Part shown: piece after piece, positions 22,710-34,900 of the stretch
How positions within the stretch are numbered: position 1 is the stretch's first letter
How the letters are laid out: the number at the start of each line of letters is the position of its first letter
NCBI GenBank assembly: GCA_001910725.1
Contig: MJGA01000016.1
Location: 434,001 to 498,000, forward strand
Reading direction: 5' to 3'
Origin: Phanerodontia chrysosporium
Taxonomy: Eukaryota > Basidiomycota > Agaricomycetes > Polyporales > Phanerochaetaceae
Length of the DNA stretch: 64,000 bases
Notes under the pieces: model-generated
The model's input: only the letters and a program-made list of their open reading frames with translations
Databases searched by the model: none
Told to the model about the DNA's origin: nothing
Program-made: the position numbers and the translations under genes

Positions 22710-23345
22710 CACCCCAAAGTCGCGAGTTCCTCGCGCACCTCTGGCCGGGTTTCCCAGCCGAGGATAGGCGAGTTTCCCGCCTTAAAGTCGCGAGCTCCTC
22801 GCGCACCTTGATCTGAGCTTCTCGGACAAGGCTAAGGACGAGTTTCCCGTCCTACAAGTCGCGAGTTCCTCGCGCGCCTCTGGCCGGGTTTCCTAGCCGA
22901 GGAAAGGCGAGCTTCCCGCCTCAAAGTCGCGAGCTCCTCGCGCGCCTTGGTCCGAGTTCGTCGGACAAGGAAGGACGAGTTTCCCGTCCCAACACCGTGT
23001 GGCGAGTTTCCCGCCCAGAACTAAAGTCGCGAGTTCCTCGCGCGCCTTGGTCTGAGCTTCTCGGACAAGGAAGGGCGAGTTTCTCGCCCAAAAACCTAAA
23101 GTCGCGAGTTCCTCGCGCACCTCTGGCCGAGTTTCTCGGCCGAGGACAGGCGAGTTTCCCGCCTCAAAGTCGCGAGTTCCTCGCGCACCTTGGTCTGAGT
23201 TTCCCGGACAAGGAAGGACGAGTTTCCCGTCCTGACACCTGAGTTCCTCGGGTGCCCGCCACGAGTTTCTCGTAGGCAAAGTCTGAGTTCCTCGGACTTG
23301 GGCGAGTTTCCCGCCCCGGCAGCGAGCTCCTCGCGCGCCGTTACC
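22710..23345 (-). repeat. Right hairpin array, about 27 short palindromic units
   Basis: Inverted counterpart of the left array. Units seen on the plus strand include GCGAGTTCCTCGC, GGCGAGTTTCCCGCC, GACGAGTTTCCCGTC, CCGAGTTTCTCGG and CTGAGTTCCTCGG. I counted about 27 by eye, fewer than in the left arm, so units have been gained or lost since the arms diverged, while the outermost units keep the same order. Confidence 0.85.
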
Positions 23346-23466
23346 CCGAGGGAAGGGCGGCTCTCATGCACACTTGGAGCCGTCCTGGCGCGGACCCTTT
23401 CTTGGTCCTCGGGATAAGTACCCTGCAAGCCTTGACGCTCGCGGGGGAAACTAGCACGCGCCTTAA

Positions 23467-24401
23467 ATCACTTTCCGTCTTCTTGGCCCCACCGTTGTTG
23501 CATAGATACCTTGTCTGCTGTACTGTAGCTACATAACATTGAACGCAATGCGACTGGGAACTATTTGGCAGGAGCGAAAGAAATGCTTCAGGTGAGCCGA
23601 AGACGGCGTAGGCATGCGAACAATGAAACCGAAGTACAGGCGCTGGGGTGAGCGCAATGCGCGATGTCTGAGGCGGAGTGCGCCACGAGGGCTTTGCGAG
23701 AAATGCCTCCGTCGACTGCGACTGACCCGGAACTGCACATGGAGCGGCGGCCGGAGTGTATCGCCTAACATCAGGCTTGAATCAAGCCAGTATTCATTGC
23801 AATCTTTGAATGCTCGCTATGGGGCTTGTGGAAAAGATGTAACAAAGAAGCTCTGTGTCGGGTCGCTGAGGGGAGCAAACAAAGCCAAACAAGCGCTAGC
23901 GCGTGCATCAGAGCGCGACGTCCACGGTGCTCGGGAGACGCCATGCTCTTCGATGCGCAGCGCTGTCCGAGAGCAAGCGTCGTCGACAGCGGACGGGGCA
24001 GCCTCGGGCGGTGCGTCGCTGGGGTTATGTAGCATCGCGCGCACGCTCGGCGAGGGTTTCCGGCCGTCTCTGCGAAGACGAGCCCGTTTGGGCAGCGTGC
24101 ATCGCAGAACACCCACTGTTCGGACGCGTAGTCAGCATGCACACCTAACACCGCGCTGGGGCTGCTCTTTCGACGTGCTCCTGCCTCAAACCGGACAGGA
24201 CGCTGCCATCTCGCAGGATGTCCGTGCACAGGCGCTGTCTCGCTCCCCCGCCCTTTATCTGCCCCCAGGTGCGTCTGCCCGACGGCCCCCACCACGTCCG
24301 CCTATTTCTCACCTACCACCACCTCCGTCGTCTCCAGACCCGGCCCCAGCCATGTCCATGCCTGGTGCGCTCCCCGCCGCGGACGACGCCCACGCCCCGC
24401 C
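23467..24401 (+). other. Intergenic, upstream of ABCG transporter
   Basis: About 935 bases between the inverted-repeat element and the ABC transporter start. A 327-codon open frame crosses it and overlaps the transporter exon in another frame; it has no conserved features. The last 250 bases are C-rich with pyrimidine tracts, as in a fungal promoter and leader. Confidence 0.45.
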
Positions 24402-27400
24402 ATGGACGCACACCCCGAAACCACCGCAGCCGCCGCTGCGTCATCGTCGACCTCGCTCCCCGACAACGAGGCACACGCGCAGCGCGACGGCCTGCCCTCG
24501 CTCCGCCAGCAGATGTCGACCGTGTCTGCCGGCTCGTCTTCGGCGTACCCAAATCGCACCGCCGTCGAGCTCGACCACTTCGACCCCGCGGGCATGAAGC
24601 AGCTCAAGCAGACCGCGAGCAGGCGCACCGCAGACGGCACCGCGGCTGCGTCGTCCTCGGACTTTACCCTCCACGGCCTCGAGATCGGTGATGGCCCGTT
24701 TGACTTCGAAAAGTTTCTGCGCGGCGTCATGAAGCAGTGAGTGCGAGCGGCTCTAGCGTGCAGCGCGAATTGATTATTTTTGTAGGATTGACAATGCACG
24801 AGCCATCAAGACCCGCGAGCTCGGCGTCCACTTCAAGGACCTCCGCGTCGTGGAGTCGGTGCATCTGTCTCGTATCAACCAACCGTAGGCTCGCTCTTCA
24901 ACTTTCGCGCCTACGCCGATGCCCTCAGGGAGGCACGCCATCCTGCCACCCGGGACCTGTTGTCAGGCTTCGACGGCGTCGTGCGCCCCGGAGAGATGCT
25001 TCGTGAGTCCCCGTCTTGTGTCCGGAAAACGCCCATGTGCTCACATCGTTGCCCCCAGTCGTGCTCGGCCGGCCAGGCGCGGGCTGCTCGACATTCCTCA
25101 AGACGCTCGCAAACCAGCGCGCGGGCTACCACGCTGTCGAAGGTACCGTCCACTACGATTCGCTGTCCCCCGAAGACATCGCCAAGCACTTCCGCGGCGA
25201 CGTGCAGTACTGCCCGGAAGAAGACATTCACTTTCCCACCCTCACCGTCGAGGAGACCCTCCGGTTCGCTGCAACCACGCGCACCCCGCAGACGCGCTTG
25301 GACGACACTTCACGCGAGGAGTTCGAGCGGCTCGTCATCGAGGTGCTAACAACGGTCTTCGGCCTCCGTCATGTCAAGGACACCAAGGTCGGCAATGAGT
25401 ATGTCCGCGGTGTCAGTGGTGGACAGAGGAAGCGCGTCTCCCTCAGTGAGGCCCTCGCCACAAGGAGTCTTCTCAACTGCTGGGACAATTCAACCCGTGG
25501 CCTCGAGTAAGTGCGCATACAATCATCTCTCTGCCCTCGACTCATGAGATACGAAGCGCATCGACCGCCCTCGAGTTTGTCCAGGCACTGCGCATCGCGA
25601 CGGACATCGCACATCAGACGACGATCGTCTCCATATACCAGGCCGGAGAGTCGCTGTATGAGCTCTTTGACAAAGTCTGCGTCATCAACGAGGGGAGGAT
25701 GGCATACTTTGGACCCGCGAACCAGGCTCGCCAGTACTTCATCGACCTCGGTTACGAGCCTGCCAACAGGCAGACTACGGCGGACTTCTTGGTCGCAGGT
25801 AACGTACCGTCCCCAAAATCATGAGTGATCAATAGGCTGATGCAAGCTATGCACAGTCACCGATCCCAACGGGCGCATCCCCCGTCCGGGCGTCACGAAC
25901 CAGCCGCGGACCGCGGCCGAGTTTGCGGAGGCGTTCAAGCGGTCAGCGATCTACCAGCTCAACAAGGAGGACATGGACAAGTACGAGGCCGAGTTTGTTG
26001 GCAACTCGGCGCGGAAGTCGAGCTACCGCGAGAGTGCATACCTCGAGCACGCGAAGCACACGCGCAAGGAGAGCGCGTACCTCGTCTCGGTGCCCATGCA
26101 GGCGCGCGCGCTCATGCGCAGGAGGATACAGATATGGAAGGGGGACAAGTTGACCGTTGGGTTGAATACTGCGTGAGTGTTGGTTATTGTGGAACCGGAG
26201 GCGGGTTGTTCAACTGTTTCGTTTCAAGCTCGTACGTCATCCAGGCTATCCTCATGGGCACGATCTTCTACGGCATGGACCCCTCTACCAAGGACTTCTT
26301 CTCGAGAGGAGGTGTACTGTTCTTGTAAGTCCAGCCCTCGCCATCTTCCCCCGGCATGTCTGATAAAACGACTTTGCTCTCCAGCGCAATCCTCTTCTCG
26401 GCCCTTGCGACCATGTCCGAGATCCCGGCACTGTTCTCACAGCGTCCCATCGTCCTGCGTCAGTTCAAGGCCGCGATGTACCACCCGTTCGTGGAGTCCA
26501 TGGCCTTGACCCTTGTCGACATCCCAATCACACTCGTGACCATCGTCCTGTTCTGCATCACGCTCTACTTCCTGTCTGATCTCCAGCGGTCGGCGGGGCA
26601 ATTCTTGTAAGCATTTGGTCATATGGAGTCCTCCATTGGCTAACTGAGCCCCCAGCACCTTTTTCCTCTTTGTGTTCACGATGACGCTCACCATGAAGGC
26701 GTGGTTCCGCGCCGTGACGTCGGCGGTCAAAGGCCCGGCTCCTGCACAAACTGTCGCGGGGTTGTCGATCATGGTGCTGACGCTGTATACGGGCTACACG
26801 ATCCCTCAGCCGAGCATGATCGGGGCGCTAAAGTGGATTTCGTACATCAATGTCAGTGTCTTTTCCTCTTGGTGGAGGATTGATTTTGATGACTTCCACA
26901 GCCGATGAAATACGGTTTCGAAGGCCTCATGGTCAATGAATTCCACACGCTTCACGGCCAATGTGCTTCGCTCATCCCAAGCGGCCCTGGATACGACGGC
27001 AAGGTGTCGATTGACAACCAGGTCTGTACCATCGTTGGCAGCCAGCCTGGGCAGCCGACGGTCGACGGGAACAGGTACATGGATTTGAGCTATGGGTATA
27101 CCTTTGGCCATCTCTGGAGGGTGAGTGGTAGGTGTGCATGTGCGATTGCAATGCCTTACAAGATGTGCAGGACTTCGGCATCATCTGTGCATTCGGAATC
27201 GCCTTTGTCATCGCCTTCTGGGTGCTCACCGAGCTGAACACGAGCAGCGCCGAGCAGCACGCCGTGACGTGGTTCAAGCGCGGCGCGAACATCGACGCCG
27301 TGCGCGAAGGCAACGACGAGGAGAAAGGCCCGGCGGCGCAGGGCCTGCCCGCGTCCAAGAGCGACGAGAGCGCCGGCGCAGACCCCGAGAAGGCGGCGAT

Positions 27401-29824
27401 GCGCGTGGACACGACGACAGGCGCGCCGCGCATGACGGACATCTTCTCGTGGCAACACCTCGAGTACACGGTCACGATGCCGGACGGCTCGGAGCGCAGG
27501 CTCCTCGACGATGTCTCGGGCTATGTCGCCCCCGGGAAGCTGACTGCGCTTATGGGCGAGTCGGGCGCGGGCAAGGTGCGTTCGGGTTTCGTTTGCCAGA
27601 GGTCGCCTGGAGCTGATTGAAGGATGGTAGACGACACTGCTGAACACGCTCGCAGAACGGCAGACCACGGGAGTCGTCCGAGGGGATCGGTTCGTCAATG
27701 GTCAGCCGCTCCCGAAGGACTTCCAGGCCCAGACGTGCGTTGCTGCGATCGCATGTTTCCGTGCTTCATCTGATGTCGAGTTTGTCGTGACGCAGCGGAT
27801 ATTGCCAGCAGCTCGATACGCACCTGTCGACCAGCACCGTGCGCGAGGCGCTCCTCTTCTCTGCGAAGATGCGCCAGCCGCCGAGCGTTCCGTTGAAGGA
27901 GAAGGAGGAATAGTAAGTGATTCTGGTGGACAAAACGTTGGGTATGGGCTGAAAGGTGCCGTCAGCGTTGAGAAGTGCCTCGAGATGTGCGGTTTGCAGG
28001 CATATGCGGACGCCATTGTTGGGACACTCAACATCGAGTTCAAGAAGCGGACGACTATCGCGGTGGAGCTCGTTGCGAAGGTATGTGTAGTCCCTTGACA
28101 GGAGCAAGTGTTCTGATCACTTGTTGCCTAGCCTCGTCTTCTGCTCTTCCTCGACGAGCCCACCTCGGGCCTCGACTCGCAGAGCGCCTGGGCGATTGTT
28201 GCGTTCCTGCGCGAGCTCGCGGACAAGGCGGGCCAGGCCATCCTGTGCACGATCCACCAGCCGTCTGGCGAGCTCTTCCAGGTCTTCGATCGGCTCCTGC
28301 TCCTGAAGAAGGGCGGCAAGATGGTGTACTTTGGCGATCTCGGGCACAACTCGAGCACGCTCATCGAGTACTTTGAGCGCAACGGCGGGCGGCACTGTGC
28401 CCCGGAGGAGAATCCGTGAGTGTGATTTTTGAGGGGATCGAGAATTTGGTGTTGATTGAGCGCACAGGGCGGAGTACATCCTGCAGGTTATTGGTGCAGG
28501 TGCTACCGCAACGATCGATCGCGACTGGAACGACGTCTGGAAGAACTCGCCCGAGGCGCACAGGCTCGAGGAGGATATCCGCAACATCCACGAAGAAGGC
28601 AGGAATCGACCGGCAGTTGAAACAGCCATCCGCTCCGAGTTTGCCACAAGCTGGCCGTACCAGGTCAAGACGCTTTTGCACCGCGACTGGCTTAATCACT
28701 GGCGCGACCCGACGTTTGTGATGGCCAAGATCTCGCTGAACATCATGGCGGGCCTTTTCATCGGCTTCACATTCTTCAAGAGCAAGAACTCGCTGCAGGG
28801 CACGCAGGACAAGCTCTTTGCGTGCTTCATGGCAACTGTCAACGCCGTGCCGCTCGCGCAACAGCTCCAGGTGCCGTTCATCGCCATGCGCGACGTGTAC
28901 GAGATCCGCGAGCGGCCGAGCAGGATGTACAGCTGGACCGCGCTGATCACGTCGCAGCTCCTGGCGGAGATCCCCTGGAACATCTTCAGCTCGTCAATCT
29001 TCTACCTGTGCTGGTACTGGACGGTGGGCTTCTCGAGCGAGGCGAGCCGCGCCGGATACGTGTACCTCGCGCTCGGCGTTGTGTTCCCGCTCTACTATGT
29101 TACCATCGGCCAGGCGATCGCGGCGATGGCGCCGACGGCGGAGATTGCGGCGCTGCTGTTCAGCTTCCTGTTCTCGTTTGTGCTCATCTTGTGAGTGCGC
29201 CCTCGAAGTCCATGTTTCGAGAGTTGTAGCTCACCTCGGACGATCTAGCAACGGTGTCGTCCAGCCGTTCGCGCGGCTCGGCTGGTGGCAGTGGATGTAC
29301 CGCCTGTCCCCGTTCACATACCTCATCGAGGGCACACTCGGAGCTGGTACGCTTTCACCTGTTGCGCATGTGACATGTCACTCATTCTCGATACAGCGAT
29401 CGGCCGCACGGAGATGCGCTGCGCAGCAAAGGAGTTCGTGCAGGTCATACCGCCGTCTGGGATGGACTGCTCGGCGTACCTCAACTCGTTCATCGGCTTT
29501 GCCGGTGGGTACCTGCAGGACTCGAGCGCGACGGACTCGTGCGGGTACTGCCCGTACAACAACGCGGACCAGTGGCTGCGGGCGAACTTCAACATTGAGT
29601 ACACGCACCGTTGGCGCAACATTGGCATCCTCTTTGCGTTTGTAGCCTTCAATGTGAGTATCGGTCGAAGAAAAGGGTGTTTAGCGAGCTGATGGCGGTT
29701 GTTGTAGGTTGCTGCGACCTATGTCTTCACGTATCTCTTCCGTATCCGCACAGGTGGTCTCCCCAAGCCGATCAAGAAGTATATCGAAGCCCGCCGTGCT
29801 CGTGCTCAGGGCAAAAAGCCCTAG
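24402..29824 (+). CDS. PDR-type ABCG multidrug transporter, one-base frameshift in exon 2
   Basis: Full-size plasma-membrane ABC exporter of the pleiotropic drug resistance group (NBD1-TMD1-NBD2-TMD2), about 1,480 residues in about 18 exons. NBD1 has Walker [13 protein letters not shown], signature [13 protein letters not shown] and [11 protein letters not shown]; Cys for Lys in Walker A and Asn for the Walker B Asp are normal in this family. NBD2 has GESGAGKTTLLN and [18 protein letters not shown], with a degenerate signature ([11 protein letters not shown]). Six helices per TMD and a Cys-containing loop ([12 protein letters not shown]...[14 protein letters not shown]) follow. The N-terminal frame ([13 protein letters not shown]) and the continuing frame ([17 protein letters not shown]) are offset by one base at 24853-24860; read literally, translation stops at 24886-24888. 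Every other exon join is clean, so base-calling error or a very recent null allele is likely. Confidence 0.9.
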
Positions 29825-30067
29825 ATACCCTATTTGCAAAATAATCCCTCGATGACAACCTTTCTTCGCTCTCTGGCTGCATGGCATGCGCTGACACCTT
29901 GGTAGTCACTTTGTTATGATAGTAGATACCCCTAACGGACTTAATACCGCTTTCGACGCTTTGTTCATGACCATGTTTTACGTGTGCTCTCGGTTGCGGC
30001 TTGCGTGGAGTATCTTATGAGATAGAGTGCTCTGTACGTACTTGCATACTCGAATGAAAACCTTTCC

Positions 30068-31531
30068 TCAATCGAACGGCACCGGCTTGATGTTCGGTCC
30101 TGCGAGATTGAGACCTTTCTGCTTTTCTGCCGCCGCCGCGCCGAACACGGACGGGACGGGGATGCCGCAGCAGTCGCCCCAGCCGACCTCGCGCTGGCCC
30201 GCGGCGCCGGTGTCGCCGTGCGCGTGTCCGTGGCCGCACGGGTCGTCGGCGTCGGCGTCGCTGCGCGGCGGCGGGAGGGGCCCGTCCCAGGGGAGAAGGG
30301 AGCCGAAGAGGAAGTGCTGGATGACGGGGAGCTTGCCGAGCACTTCGGCGCGGTACATCTTGAGCATGCCCTGGTTGACCTTGTCCCACGTCTTGACGGC
30401 GGAGATGTCGTCGAGCATGGGCGAGTGCCATCGGAGCGAGGCGGTCTTGACCTGTGTAGACCGGAATCATGGATGTCAGGGTGGGGGAGAAGAGGAGGGA
30501 CGAGGGACGAGGGCGCGCACCGAGTTGATGAATTGGATGCAGGCAAAGTACATGTAGTCTTTCGCGAACTCGTCCATGATCTCCTTGTCGTGTATTGATT
30601 TTGGGCGGAGGTGTCTGTGGCCTGAGCGCGAGGTCAGAGGGTTGTGCAGGGTGCTGCTGAGGCATTGCCATGCGCACGCACCCTTCAGCTGTGCGGATCC
30701 CCAGAGGAATGGCAGAAAGTGGTAGTCGTCGAGGCCCCATACGCCGTGCGAGCCTGCGGGCTCGAGCCAGTACGTCGACTGAAGCACACGCATGACCTGG
30801 ATGTATCTGCGACCGCGGGTCAGCGCAGCTCGAGTTCTTTGGGCGCAAGGCGCACCTCCAGAACACACGGATGACGAGGCGACGTGATCCTCTTTCGTGA
30901 CGACACCTAGTCGCTCCAGGCACAACCTGCGCTTTACCATGAATATTCTGAGCTCCTCCATCGACGCTCGGCGATAGCGACGCACATCCAGCACAGGAAG
31001 TTCAGCTCCATGCCGCTACCGTAGTCTATCCGCGTCCGGTTCCCCCACGACTCGCAGAAGTAGACAGAAATCTCGGGAATGGCTTCTGCTGGGAGGTTCG
31101 GTAGGGTCGTGTGCAGCTCAGGCGCAAGCTGCATACGGCCTTCAGATTGCGAGATCTGTCCAGACAGACTGGAGACACGCACCTCTTGCACTTTGTCATA
31201 GAATGTCCTGAACGCTGGGTTCCCAAAGCGCGACGCCTTGTTGTCGACAGGCGGTATGCCCCTCGCCGTCTCCTCAACCTTCTCGAGTACGCTCATGATC
31301 GCAGCAATGCCCTTGAGACGACCGTCCAGAGCCACGCTCAGTATAGTGAGCTGCAGGGTGGTGGTACTCACATACGGGAGACTGCGCACATTCGTCCGTA
31401 AGCTTCACGCCTACGACACGGTTATTGAGCTCCTCGATGAAGCCGATGATGTCCTGGTGGGTCTTGGACTGCTGGAAGTGTGCCAGCTGGTCTGGAGTCA
31501 AGATGACTTTGCGTGGTGGATGGAAAGACAT
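30068..31531 (-). CDS. Serine/threonine phosphatase 2A activator (PTPA, Rrd1/Ypa type)
   Basis: Peptidyl-prolyl isomerase-like chaperone that activates the PP2A catalytic subunit in cytosol and nucleus. It starts MSFHPPRKVILTPDQLAHFQ at 31531. Conserved stretches include VDNKASRFGNPAFRTFYDKV, ELHTTLPNLPAEAIPEISVY, SWGNRTRIDYGSGMELNFL, VLQSTYWLEPAGSHGVWGLDDYHFLPF (split here only for citation, one continuous block near 30700-30800), GSAQLKG, RPKSIHDKEIMDEFAKDYMY, and WDKVNQGMLKMYRAEVLGKL. The DDYHFLPFLWGSAQL region and GSGHEL-like loop form the ATP/peptide pocket in known PTPAs. The tail after WDGPLPPP is His/Asp/Gly-rich and basidiomycete-type, ending GPNIKPVPFD with TGA at 30068-30070. Several short introns; no defect seen. 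Confidence 0.94.
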
Positions 31532-31938
31532 GGTGTGTGTTCACAAGGAGGTTATGGTCGACTGTGAGCTGAGCGGTGACTGCTGCTGTCCCATATCACG
31601 GGCGTCAGCGCGATGACATTACATGAATCAAATGCGTCCTCAAGCAGAGCGATCTAAGCGCGTATTACATACACCGTGATAATTAACTGGCTTCGTCACG
31701 ACTAGGACCTTGAGTTCGGAGGTATTCTATTCATCACATGTACATGTGGACTAAACAATACACTGACAGTGAGCTACGGGTACAAAATCTGCGGTGTGCG
31801 AAAACAAGACGAAAGCAAAGACGAAGGTGATTTACTGGCTACTATACCACTAGGTCCCAATATGTGCAGAATAATACAAATAATTTGCAAAGAGTGTGTG
31901 AATGTGTCGCGCGTATGCAGTGTACAAATATAAAACAA
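31532..31938 (-). other. Intergenic, carries left copy of the ABCB-flanking repeat
   Basis: This gap holds the PTPA promoter (31532 to about 31700) and the left copy of an inverted repeat (31702-31815). No gene was found in it. Confidence 0.5.
31702..31815 (+). repeat. Left copy of inverted repeat flanking ABCB gene
   Basis: This segment matches, in reverse orientation, 36783-36890 on the other side of the ABCB gene. The core TCTATTCATCACATGTACAT and GGTACAAAATCTGC are shared; the left copy has about five extra bases after CAAT. It contains the perfect 14-bp palindrome CACATGTACATGTG at 31735-31748. Confidence 0.8.
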
Positions 31939-34900
31939 TTAGTCCATCCATTCGCCGCCGTGGGCGAGTTGAGAGAATACACCACGCTTCTCCACAAGCT
32001 CGTGGAACGTGCCTTGCTCAACGACCGCTCCCTCGTGGACGACGAGGATGCGGTCGCACATCTGCATGACTGGCAGTTTGTGCGTGATCATGAGTGTAGT
32101 GCGGCCGACCTTGGCACGGCGGATCGTCTCCAGGACGGCGAGCTGGTTCGCGGGGTCGAGCGCCGACGTGCACTCGTCGAGGATGAGGACCGTGCTCGGG
32201 CGCACGAGCGCGCGCGCGATCTGCAAGCGCTGCGCCTGCCCACCCGAGATCAGCGACGCGTTTTCGCCGACGACCGTCTCGTAGCCTTTCGGCAGCGAGA
32301 GAATGAAGTCATGAACGTTCGCGGCGCGTGCGGCTGCGTGAATTTGCTGCATGGAGACACCCTGCGTGCCGTACGCGATGTTCTCCGCGATGGTCGCGTC
32401 GAAGAGGTTAGGCTGCTGGCTGACAACGGCGACGTGGTCGCGAAGGTGGCGAACGTCGGTGTGGTGGATCGGGTGGTGGCCGATGCTGATCGAGCCCATG
32501 TTTGGTTCGTAGAGACGTTGAAGGAGAGAGGCGATAGTCGACTTGCCAGAGCCGGAGGAGCCAACGATAGCGACACATTCGCCGTCGGCAATGGAGAATG
32601 AGAGGTCTTTCAAGACAGGAACGTCCGAGCGTTCTGGGTAAGAGAAAGAGACATTGGAGAAGGAGACATCGCCAGCGACTGGAGGACGGAGTGAGCCTTC
32701 CGACTCGTCCGTCCGCTTCTGGAGCTTGAGGAGCGCGTTGAAGTCCTGCGTGGCCTGCACGGATTTTGCGATGCGCTGAGCTGTGGGGTTCGTTAGTGCG
32801 AGCGTCGACTGAGATAGTGCGAGAAACGTACTGAAAGACATCAGCTGAGAGCCGATGGTAACTGTGAAGACGACGAGGTTGAGGACCTGGACCATGCGCA
32901 GGTAGCCGTAGGTGCCATTGGCAACGAGGACGGCGCCGACATAGAAGAGGACAGCCTCGGAAAGGTAGATGAGGGCGCTTGCGACACCATGCGTACAGCC
33001 CTCGACGAAGGCCCCTCGCACACCAGTTGTAAGAGCATGGTCAGCGGACCTTTCGAACTTCTCCTGGAACACGTTCTCAAAGCCCATGGCACGAATGCCG
33101 CGCACATTCGAAATCGCCTGCAAGGTGATGCGTGAGCATTTGACCACAAATAAAACCAGGGTGTTACGCACGTCGTAGTAGCCCCTGGACACCTCTTCTC
33201 TTGCCCGCCGGTTGCGGTACTCGCACTTTGCGACAAGGTTCGTCTGGATCGCCATCGTGACGCCAAAAACGGGGGCGAGCGCGAAGCCGACGAGGGTGAG
33301 CTGCCAGCCCTGGACGAGGGCCCACACGAGGCCGACGCCGAGCATCGCAGACACGACGAGCGCCTGCGCGAAGACGGTCGCGATGAGCGAGCGTGAGTCA
33401 TCGCCGTCTTTGATGAGAATCTGCACGAGGCGCGCAGGGCCGTGCGCGCTGCGGTCGAACCACCGCTTGTCTTGCGCGAGCACGAGGCCGATGCATGTCT
33501 TGCGGAGCCGGTTAACCCAGTCCATGGCTGTGTACTCCATCACGAAGTACTTGAGCCCGATGAGCAGCCCGTCGCCCGCCGCGATCGCCAGCGAGAGCCC
33601 GCCGAAGACGTTCACCGCTGACACGTCCGTCGCGCCGATGGAGACCTCGTACTGCAGCCGCGAGAGCACGAAAGAGAAGACGGGCGTCATCGCGCCGCTC
33701 GCCATGCTGAGCAGCATCCCGAGGATGAGCAGCGGCTTGAGCGGGATGGTTGGCCAGACGTCACGCATCAAGGCGAAGAAAGACGGTTGGGCGGGGATAG
33801 GCTCTTCGGCACGTGTCTCGCTGTTCTCGACCTTGACCTCGGTCAACTCGATGAGCTTGCCCTGGTCCCACTTGATGCGCTCGCGCTTCTGGACCTGCGC
33901 CTTGGCGTTCAAGCTGGAGATGCTGCGCGACGGGTGAAGGACGCGGTGCTCCAATAGCTTCTTCTCGTCGTCCTCGCCATCCTCGATGACGGTGGCAGAG
34001 AGGAACGACGAGTGGGTGTAGGTGGGTGACGTCGGAGTGAACTGCAGACTATACCGGCGGCTCATCGTGCGTGCGAGGGGTGGCGAGGTGAGCGAAGGAA
34101 TGTCAATATGCAGGGACTTAGGGCGGCTCGAGGCGGGGGAGACAGGAGTGGCAGGCTCCTCGCTGAAAGACTCCTGAGGTACGAAGCGGCTAATGCGGTG
34201 AGAATTCCGGTTGGGAGCAGGGGCGACAGCTGCAGATGGAGCAGTGACCGATGTCTTTGTCAAATCGGCGACGACGTCGAACATCCAATTGCTCATCGTC
34301 AGGGGTCTGTAGATGCTTGAACGCTTCAAGTCTGTCGCGGTGACACCAGCAGCCTCGAGATCCTCTTCGATATCGGCATCCGCCTGCTCGAGAATAGCCT
34401 CGAGCTGGACCCCATCCTTGGCCAAGTCGTCGTCTGTGCGCTCCTGAAAACCGACCGCGAGCATGCGAGAGAACTCTTCGCCAGCAGTCTCCAAATCGCT
34501 ACGGAAGCCCTGTTCGACAACTTCACCGTTCTTCAGGACGTACACGAAGTCTTCCTCGGTGATTTGAGAGAGATCGTGTGTGATGACAATGGTGGTCTTG
34601 TTCTGGCGCCACTTCTTGATCGCCTCGAAGACCAGGACGCGGGACGTCGGGTCGAGTGCAGAGGTTGCTTCGTCTGAATCATCAATTTTAGTGCGATGCG
34701 ATCGGAGATCAGACGTAGAACACACCGAGGATAAGAACTGTAGGATTGCGGAGAAGGGCTCGCGCAATAGCAAGACGCTGCTTCTGACCGCCAGAGAGGT
34801 TGGCTCCGCCGTTACCGAGCTTAGTATCGTATCCATTCGGAAGGTCGCTAATGAACTGGTGCATGAGCGCCGCCCTGCACACGGCCTCGACCTCCGCGCG

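Larger units (their letters stand above)
20540..23462. mobile_element. 2.9-kb foldback-type element with long inverted arms
   Basis: The outer ends are near-identical inverted repeats: the left arm begins GACGCGTGCTAGTTTCCCCC at 20540 and the right arm, read on the minus strand from 23462, begins GGCGCGTGCTAGTTTCCCCC. Similarity continues inward for about 1.1-1.2 kb, through a hairpin array, a 45-nt intron-like segment, a TATA box and a segment ending near GATCCTCGGACTG (about 21723) and its inverse (about 22373). A roughly 650-base core is not repeated. TTAA stands immediately outside both ends (20536-20539, 23463-23466); it may be a target duplication or part of the repeat, since TTAA is its own inverse. 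No transposase was recognised, so it would be non-autonomous. Two head-to-head copies of one element are an alternative. Confidence 0.75.

Noticed and set aside
23614..24597. A 327-codon plus-strand frame before the ABCG gene
   Set aside because: It overlaps the transporter's first exon in a different frame and is Arg/Pro/Ser-rich as expected from GC-rich non-coding DNA.
25070..25480. Loss-of-function substitutions in ABCG NBD1 (Cys in Walker A, Asn in Walker B)
   Set aside because: These substitutions are normal for the degenerate first nucleotide site of PDR transporters and do not signal decay.
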